Origin: Chitinibacter sp. SCUT-21
Lineage (GTDB): Bacteria > Pseudomonadota > Gammaproteobacteria > Burkholderiales > Chitinibacteraceae
DNA: 64,000 bases
Assembly: GCA_041874755.1 (NCBI GenBank)
Contig: CP102611.1
Span: forward strand, 1,054,001-1,118,000
Direction of reading: 5' to 3'
The notes under the pieces: generated by a model
The model's input: only the letters and a program-made list of their open reading frames with translations
What the model was told of the DNA's origin: nothing
Databases searched by the model: none
Position numbers and translations under genes: made by a program
Shown here: positions 58,344 through 64,000 of the stretch, piece by piece
How the letters are laid out: each line of letters begins with the position of its first letter
Numbering within the stretch: the first letter of the stretch is position 1

Positions 58344-58412
58344 CTAGAAACCAGCCAAAATCAAAGAAGCAGATATATTCCCCCGATGAAGCGGCGTACA
58401 ATAGCGCCGCTT

Positions 58413-60239
58413 ATGTCAAACACCGCCTCCCCCACTTCTAATTCGACCCGCGCTCAACATTATTTAGCGCACGTCTTCGGCTATCGCGCATTTCGCGGCA
58501 TGCAGGAGCAAATTGTCAATGCGCTGTGCGCAGGGCAAGACGCGCTAGTCTTGATGCCAACGGGTGGTGGCAAATCGCTGTGCTATCAAATCCCCGCCTT
58601 GGTGCGCGATGGCTGCGCGATTGTCGTCTCGCCACTGATCGCGCTGATGCAAGACCAAGTCGATGCGCTGCTTGAAGTCGGCGTGGCGGCGGCGTTTTTA
58701 AATTCGACGCTCGATGCCGATGCCGCGCGGGATGTTGAACAGCGGCTATTGGGCGGGCAACTCAAATTGCTCTACGTAGCCCCCGAACGCCTGATGACGC
58801 CACGTTTTCAATCGCTACTGCGCCAAGCGCATATTTCGCTGTTTGCCATCGACGAAGCGCATTGCGTCTCGCAATGGGGGCACGACTTTAGGCCCGAATA
58901 TCTAGCGCTGTCGATTCTGGCCGATGATTTTCCGAATATTCCACGCATCGCACTAACCGCCACCGCCGATCACGCGACGCGCGCCGAGATGAAACAGCGC
59001 TTGCGTCTGGAAGATGCGCAAGAATTCGTCGCCAGTTTTGATCGCCCCAATTTGCGCTACACGATGGTCGAGAAAAAAACCGCGCGCGATCAATTACTGA
59101 CCTTTTTGCGCCGCGAGCACGAGGGCGACTCGGGCATTGTGTATTGCTTATCCCGCAAAAAAGTCGAAGACACCGCGGCATGGCTGCGCAGCAAAGAAAT
59201 TAAGGCGCTACCGTATCACGCGGGGCTGGATGCCAGCACGCGCGCCAAGCACCAGCAAATGTTCTTACGCGAAGAAGGCATCGTCATGGTTGCCACCATC
59301 GCGTTTGGCATGGGCATTAATAAGCCCGATGTGCGCTTTGTTGCGCATCTGGATTTGCCCAAATCGATCGAAAATTATTATCAAGAAACTGGTCGCGCTG
59401 GCCGCGACGGGCTGGCCGCCAATGCGTGGTTGGCGTATGGCTTAAATGATGTGATTTTGCTGTCGGAAATGATAGAGCAAGGCGGAAGTCCAGAAGCACA
59501 AAAACACGTCGAGCGACGCAAGCTCGACGCGATGCTCGGCTTGGTAGAAGCCACTGAATGCCGCCGCACCGTGCTATTGGGTTATTTTGGCGAAGCAACA
59601 GTGCCGTGTGGCAACTGCGATAATTGCCTGAACCCGCCGCAACTGGTCGAAATGGGCCAAGCGGCGCAAAAAGCGTTGTCCTGCGTGTATCGCACCGGAA
59701 ACCGTTTTGGCGTCGGGCATTTGGTCGATGTGTTACGCGGCAAAACCAGCGTCAAGGTCAAAGAATATCTGCACGACAAAATCAGCACCTTTGGCATCGG
59801 CAAAGACATCGACGAAGCGAGCTGGCGCGCGGTGTTTCGCCAATTGTTAGCCAAAGGCGCGCTGCAACTCTCGCCTGAAGGCCACGGCGGCTTGCAGCTG
59901 ACCGACGCTGCTCGGCCATTTTTAAAAGGCGAAGTACCGCTGTTTTTACGCGCACGCACCGAGAAATTTAGCTATCGCGGCGACAAAGGCAGCGAATTTA
60001 GCAACGAGGCAGATCAGGCGCTGTGGCAAGCCTTGCGCAAACTGCGCAAACAGCTCGCCGACGAAATCGAAGCGCCGGCCTACCATATCTTTGGCGACGC
60101 CACACTGAAAGAAATGGTGCGCCTACGACCGCTCGACCATTACGAGCTATCGCGCATCAGCGGCGTCGGCGATCGCAAACTGGATAAATACGGCGATGCC
60201 TTCTTGCGCGTGCTGAACGAAAATTATCTGGGATTATAG
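58413..60239 (+). CDS. recQ: ATP-dependent DNA helicase RecQ
   Basis: I prefer ATG 58413 ([11 protein letters not shown]) because the in-frame ATG at 58386 adds residues not seen in RecQ. The product has 608 residues. Helicase motifs are [27 protein letters not shown] in [33 protein letters not shown] and [10 protein letters not shown]. The zinc-binding cysteines are in TECRRT and PCGNCDNC. An RQC winged helix and a C-terminal HRDC domain ([30 protein letters not shown]) follow. It acts in recombination and replication-fork repair. Confidence 0.96.
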   Translation: MSNTASPTSNSTRAQHYLAHVFGYRAFRGMQEQIVNALCAGQDALVLMPTGGGKSLCYQIPALVRDGCAIVVSPLIALMQDQVDALLEVGVAAAFLNSTLDADAARDVEQRLLGGQLKLLYVAPERLMTPRFQSLLRQAHISLFAIDEAHCVSQWGHDFRPEYLALSILADDFPNIPRIALTATADHATRAEMKQRLRLEDAQEFVASFDRPNLRYTMVEKKTARDQLLTFLRREHEGDSGIVYCLSRKKVEDTAAWLRSKEIKALPYHAGLDASTRAKHQQMFLREEGIVMVATIAFGMGINKPDVRFVAHLDLPKSIENYYQETGRAGRDGLAANAWLAYGLNDVILLSEMIEQGGSPEAQKHVERRKLDAMLGLVEATECRRTVLLGYFGEATVPCGNCDNCLNPPQLVEMGQAAQKALSCVYRTGNRFGVGHLVDVLRGKTSVKVKEYLHDKISTFGIGKDIDEASWRAVFRQLLAKGALQLSPEGHGGLQLTDAARPFLKGEVPLFLRARTEKFSYRGDKGSEFSNEADQALWQALRKLRKQLADEIEAPAYHIFGDATLKEMVRLRPLDHYELSRISGVGDRKLDKYGDAFLRVLNENYLGL

Positions 60240-60271
60240 CTGCAACACTTAAATGCAGTTATTTGCAGTGC

Positions 60272-60320
60272 AGGTATATCAATACAAGCCAAACTAGCAA
60301 TAGGCTTTGAATCTATACCC
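60272..60320. repeat. 49-bp palindromic element, copy 9
   Basis: Outer arms GGTATA and TATACC are perfect at mirror positions; inner AAGCC and GGCTT pair with a one-base offset. It lies 32 bases after the recQ stop. The rest of the 221-bp recQ gap holds nothing else I recognise except the next terminator. Confidence 0.7.
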
Positions 60321-60409
60321 ATTTGCAATTCGACTTATAGCAGATAGTCGTGCAAACGTATGCCAGCCAATTCTTGCCAGCCGAAAGCCCAATCTATGCA
60401 TCGCGGGCA

Positions 60410-60437
60410 GCAAAACGCCCAGCCAAAGGCTGGGCGA
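60410..60437 (-). terminator. terminator of the phosphotransferase gene
   Basis: CGCCCAGCC and GGCTGGGCG form a perfect 9-bp stem around AAA. On the minus strand it is followed by TTTTGC, 24 bp after the stop. Confidence 0.85.
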
Positions 60438-60460
60438 GCGAAATCACAGCTGGCAATCTA

Positions 60461-61381
60461 TTAAGCCGCAGCGACTAAGCGCGTATTTGCAATTAAACGC
60501 TGCACTTTGGCGATGTTGCGAATTAGCATGGCTTCGTCGCAGACGCCCGTTTGTGCGATTTGTCGCACATTGCAAAACACGCCAAAGTAGGCCAAACGTA
60601 AACGCACAGCATCGTCAAAATTTGATTTTTTCAGATAATTGCCAAGCAATTTCAAATCCGGGCGCACGGTATCGAGCTGAACCAGATCAAGTTCGCAATG
60701 GCTAAAGCGCACCAAACCCGGATCTATGACGCCGCACAAACGATGCGTATCGGGGTCAACTAAGAAATTAGCCGCATGTGCATCGCCATGAATAATGCTG
60801 CTGGTTTGCCGGTTTGATTCAGGCAAGCGGGCAAATTGCGTGGCCAACTCAATTAAATCGGCACGCAGCGGTGCACTTATCCATTGCGCCGCATCGGCAC
60901 CATTCAGCCACGCAACACGCGCGGCTAAATCACTTTGATACGCCTGCGCAAACGTGGCATGCCACTGCCCCGTTTCATCTTGAAAGCCCATTTCACAACT
61001 AATGGCGTGTAGGCCACGCAGCCAATCGACAAAATCATCGGCAAAATGGTCAATTTCGATCGGCGACTCTAATTCATGGCTAGCGGGTGAGCCATGAATA
61101 TACGTCAGCACTAGCGCCTCGCCAGGCTCGCCTGGCTGATGTACGGCGATCACTTCGGGTAAATTTAAGCCATGCAAATACTGGCGCAGCATATTGAGCG
61201 CCTGCGCTTCGCGTTGCGCCTGATGAGGCTGGCGGTAGCATTTCAGTACAGCGCGCAAGCGGCCCACTTGCACCAGATACACATCCGCCTGAAAGCCGGT
61301 AATTTTTTCTACGGAAGTCGCGTTTCCGCCCAGATAAGTCTGGCACAAGCGCTCAACCTGCCCTTGCTCAAGAATAAACAT
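60461..61381 (-). CDS. aminoglycoside-phosphotransferase-fold small-molecule kinase
   Basis: This 306-residue protein has an APH-type kinase fold. VLKCYRQP carries the ATP-site lysine, IHGDAHAANFLVD is the catalytic loop with the base Asp, and CGVIDPGLVRFS holds the metal-binding Asp. The substrate cannot be read; relatives phosphorylate antibiotics, choline, homoserine or sugars, and chromosomal copies are usually metabolic. An AGGTGAG ribosome site precedes the ATG. It is on the same strand as the ABC permease gene but 131 bp away. Confidence 0.82.
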   Translation of the reverse strand: MFILEQGQVERLCQTYLGGNATSVEKITGFQADVYLVQVGRLRAVLKCYRQPHQAQREAQALNMLRQYLHGLNLPEVIAVHQPGEPGEALVLTYIHGSPASHELESPIEIDHFADDFVDWLRGLHAISCEMGFQDETGQWHATFAQAYQSDLAARVAWLNGADAAQWISAPLRADLIELATQFARLPESNRQTSSIIHGDAHAANFLVDPDTHRLCGVIDPGLVRFSHCELDLVQLDTVRPDLKLLGNYLKKSNFDDAVRLRLAYFGVFCNVRQIAQTGVCDEAMLIRNIAKVQRLIANTRLVAAA

Positions 61382-61512
61382 GGCTCACCTCACATCGATA
61401 TTAAGCGTGAGGATGCGCCTGCAAGACGGGCAATGTTTTGCGCTGGCACAAATCTGGCGCAAATAATCACCCGCTGTGCGTACAAACCACAATCGCGCGC
61501 TACTGCTCCGCG

Positions 61513-63987
61513 TTAATCTGCTTGCAGCATCAACATTGGCGTGGTTTTGGCAAGGCGCAATAGCCGTCGCCACACGGTCAGGGCGGTTAAGGCCATTCCC
61601 GCCAGCGCCGAATACAGCGGCAGCGCCCAGTTAATCATCCACGGCAAATTAAATAGGTTGTGCGCCACATACCAAGCGCCTACTGCGGCAACCAGACCCG
61701 CCATTAAACCGGCCACGGCACCGAGCAACAAGCTTTCCAGCCACCAGATTTGCGCGATTCGCCGCGTGCTCGCACCAAGGGCGCGCATCAGCGCCGCTTC
61801 GCGCCTACGTTCCGCCTCATTGGTGTCGAGCGCCGCCAGCAAGACCGTGAGCCCCGCCAAAACGCACATCACAAATACCAAGCGCAAGGCGGCAGAGGCC
61901 AAGCCAATCACCGCTTCCACTTGCGCCAACACTTGTCCGACGTCGATGATCGTGACATTGGGCAGCGTATGCACTAAGTCAGGAACAAATTGTTTTTTAT
62001 CCGCCGGCAAATAAAAGCTACTAATCGCGCTGCTCGGCTGTTCGCGCATCATCGACGCTGTGCCGACGACGAAGAAATTAGCGCGGAACGAGCCCCAGTT
62101 GACTTTACGTAAATTCACCACTGGCGCGCTAACTGGCACGCCAGCAATATCAAAGGTCAGCGTGTCGCCGATTTTAATGCCGAGCGTTTCAGCCAACTCG
62201 CTCTCGACCGACCAGCCTGGCCGATTTTGATCGAGCGGCTCGCCTTGAATGCGCTGATTATCAGCGCGCTCGTCCTCGCCCCATGATAAATTAAACTCGC
62301 GCTCGGCCAAACGCTGCGCGCGCGGCTCGCGATAGCTTTTCGGATCAACCGGCTTGTCGTTAAGCAAAGTCCAGCGGCCACGAATCATCGGCTGCACTTT
62401 GGGCTCGGGCAACGCCGCGTTGGCAAACAGCTGGCTAAATTGCGCACGCTGCTCAGGTTGGATATTGACAGCAAAATGATTGGGCGCATCGGGCGGCACT
62501 TGCGCGCGCCACGCATTGAGTAAATCGCTTTGCACGACGGTCAGCAGCCATAAGCCACACAAACCCAAAGTTAGCGCCGCCAACTGAGCAAGCAATAAAC
62601 CGGGCTGGCGCAGCATTTGGCGCAGCGCGATTTTGCCCGCGCCTTGACGCAAGCTGCGTTGCAAAATTTTGAGTACCGCATACGACAGCAAGGCAACCAA
62701 GCCTAAGGCCAGCACAATACCTCCACCCACTATCGCCGCTAACTTTACGTCCTGCGCTATTTGCAACAAGATACCCAGCATGGCAACAATAGTAATCCCA
62801 TATTGCCACAGCCAATTCACGTTCAGCGTAATATCGCGGCGCAATACGCGCAGTGGTGGTGTTTTCGCCAAACTGAGCAATACGGGGCCAGCCGAACCGA
62901 GCAATAGCACCAAACCAAGTAAACTCGCCCAAGCCCACGGCCACAGCGTTCCGGCAGGTAAAGGCGCGGCTAATTGATCGGCGATCAGCCAGACCAAAAT
63001 CGTCTGCGCCAGCCATGCCAATGCACCGCCCACTAGCGCGGCAAAACTCGCCAATAACAATAATTGGCTAAGCAATATGCCACGCACTTTGGCTTGGCTT
63101 GCGCCCAAGGTGCGCAGCAGCGCGACGGTATCAAAGTGGCGCAAAGCAAACCGCCGCGCCGCCAGCACAATCGCCACGGCAGCCAGCACGCCGGCGAGCA
63201 ACGATGCTAAGCGCAAAAAGCGCTCGGCTCTATCGATGGCTTGTTTGAGCTCGGGGCGCGACTCGCGGACATTTTCCACACTCTGGCCGCGCGCCAATTG
63301 GGTCTTCATCGTGTTTTGCCATTGCAAAACCTTGGCTTCTTCACCGGCAACCATCAGGCGATATTTCACGCGGCTACCAAAACCCAATAAACCACTGCGC
63401 GCCAAATCGGACTCCGCCATCATCAAACGCGCTTGCAGACTCGAAAAATCAAAACCAGCATCGGGCTCGCGTTCCAAAATACCGCTGACGCGCAAATTCA
63501 ATTGCCCTAGCTGCACCGTTTGCCCGAGCTGAACGCCTAAAATGGCTTGCAAACGCTGGTCGATCAGCACCTCGCCACTGCGCGGAGCTTGGCCGTTTTT
63601 CGGCGCGACAAAAGCCAATTGGCCGAGCAAAGGGTAAGCCTCGCTCACTGCTTTGACCGACGCCAAATTGGTTTTATCGCCAAAGCTGACCATCGACGGA
63701 AAAGTCGCCGTGGTTGCGATTTTCAGCCCATATTGCTGCGCCAGTTGCGCCGCAGTTGGGGCAATCGCTTGATCAGACAGCAGCACCGCATCGGCCGCCT
63801 GCAATTGATTCGCCTGGCCGAGCAAGAGCCGCTGAACTCGATCGGTGAGCATGCCAACTGCGGTGAGCGACGCAATCGCGATCACCAAGGCCAGCAGCAA
63901 TGTTTTGTATTCACCCGCAGCCATACTGCGCGCAAATAAGCGCCAGTGCAGCCGCCAGGAACTGCGTGTAGCGGCAGCGCTCATCAT
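61513..63987 (-). CDS. FtsX-like ABC transporter permease (YbbP type)
   Basis: The protein has 824 residues. Starts at 63987 and 63984 (consecutive Met codons) cannot be told apart. It has an N-terminal membrane helix (LLLALVIAIASLTAVGML), a large periplasmic part, and two FtsX-type membrane blocks. The first is around residues 260-480 and the second near the C-terminus (AALMRALGASTRRIAQIWWLE). The layout matches YbbP, the permease paired with YbbA ATPase in a lipoprotein- or lipid-related export system. The partner ATPase gene, if adjacent, lies outside the window. Confidence 0.88.
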   Translation of the reverse strand: MMSAAATRSSWRLHWRLFARSMAAGEYKTLLLALVIAIASLTAVGMLTDRVQRLLLGQANQLQAADAVLLSDQAIAPTAAQLAQQYGLKIATTATFPSMVSFGDKTNLASVKAVSEAYPLLGQLAFVAPKNGQAPRSGEVLIDQRLQAILGVQLGQTVQLGQLNLRVSGILEREPDAGFDFSSLQARLMMAESDLARSGLLGFGSRVKYRLMVAGEEAKVLQWQNTMKTQLARGQSVENVRESRPELKQAIDRAERFLRLASLLAGVLAAVAIVLAARRFALRHFDTVALLRTLGASQAKVRGILLSQLLLLASFAALVGGALAWLAQTILVWLIADQLAAPLPAGTLWPWAWASLLGLVLLLGSAGPVLLSLAKTPPLRVLRRDITLNVNWLWQYGITIVAMLGILLQIAQDVKLAAIVGGGIVLALGLVALLSYAVLKILQRSLRQGAGKIALRQMLRQPGLLLAQLAALTLGLCGLWLLTVVQSDLLNAWRAQVPPDAPNHFAVNIQPEQRAQFSQLFANAALPEPKVQPMIRGRWTLLNDKPVDPKSYREPRAQRLAEREFNLSWGEDERADNQRIQGEPLDQNRPGWSVESELAETLGIKIGDTLTFDIAGVPVSAPVVNLRKVNWGSFRANFFVVGTASMMREQPSSAISSFYLPADKKQFVPDLVHTLPNVTIIDVGQVLAQVEAVIGLASAALRLVFVMCVLAGLTVLLAALDTNEAERRREAALMRALGASTRRIAQIWWLESLLLGAVAGLMAGLVAAVGAWYVAHNLFNLPWMINWALPLYSALAGMALTALTVWRRLLRLAKTTPMLMLQAD

Positions 63988-64000
63988 GCTGGAACCTCGC

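Overview
The window reads as a chromosomal stretch of a Gram-negative betaproteobacterium. The gene content suggests a Neisseriales-like lineage, perhaps near Chitinibacter or Deefgea. The reasons are the cysE-iscR-iscSUA-hscBA-fdx-iscX block, an APS-type CysH beside CysB, a complete glycogen operon, and an amino-sugar-type ABC transporter with a BadF-type kinase. The taxonomic placement is inference only. I see no rRNA, tRNA, CRISPR array, transposase or integrase gene.

Layout. 1-8708 is the end of a capsule locus: a 5'-truncated KpsS-like gene, an SDR and an LTA-synthase-like membrane phosphotransferase. It is followed by a GDP-mannose/GDP-L-fucose operon (gmd, fcl, manC, gmm, manB). 8709-10308 holds one unrecognised GNAT-like gene and a 605-bp gene-poor stretch that may be an old integration scar. 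10309-17819 carries a DUF4332 protein, a Pat-type protein acetyltransferase, ppa, an ammonium transporter behind a clear sigma-54 promoter, a TraB/GumN-like lipoprotein and a Tas-like aldo/keto reductase. 17869-20772 is a MASE1-CHASE hybrid histidine kinase.

21069-28050 is a sugar import and phosphorylation locus: ABC ATPase, two permeases, binding protein, GntR/UTRA regulator and BadF-type kinase. 28316-30862 is sulfur assimilation: cysH and a TauE-type permease, divergent from cysB. 31574-42820 is a six-gene glycogen operon (glgB-glgX-pgm-glgC-glgA-glgP) with a divergent cytosolic GH13 glucosidase. 44810-52203 is cysE plus the whole Isc iron-sulfur operon, led by two tandem IscR-type operators and interrupted by an unusual small TonB_C-like secreted protein gene. 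52304-63987 holds housekeeping and accessory genes: a degenerate HD-GYP protein, an EF-hand protein, DUF2322, MipA, rhlE, prmB, recQ, an APH-type kinase and an FtsX-type permease.

The most interesting signal is not a gene. At least nine intergenic sites carry a palindromic element of exactly 49 bp, ending in GGGTAT-like and ATACCC-like half-sites whose positions always mirror each other. The interiors vary, but several copies share a CCATTTA-like block at the same offset. Three copies begin one base after a stop codon, and two lie between genes of the Isc operon. I know of no described family that matches. Two further large palindromes of 86 and 83 bp separate iscS from iscU.
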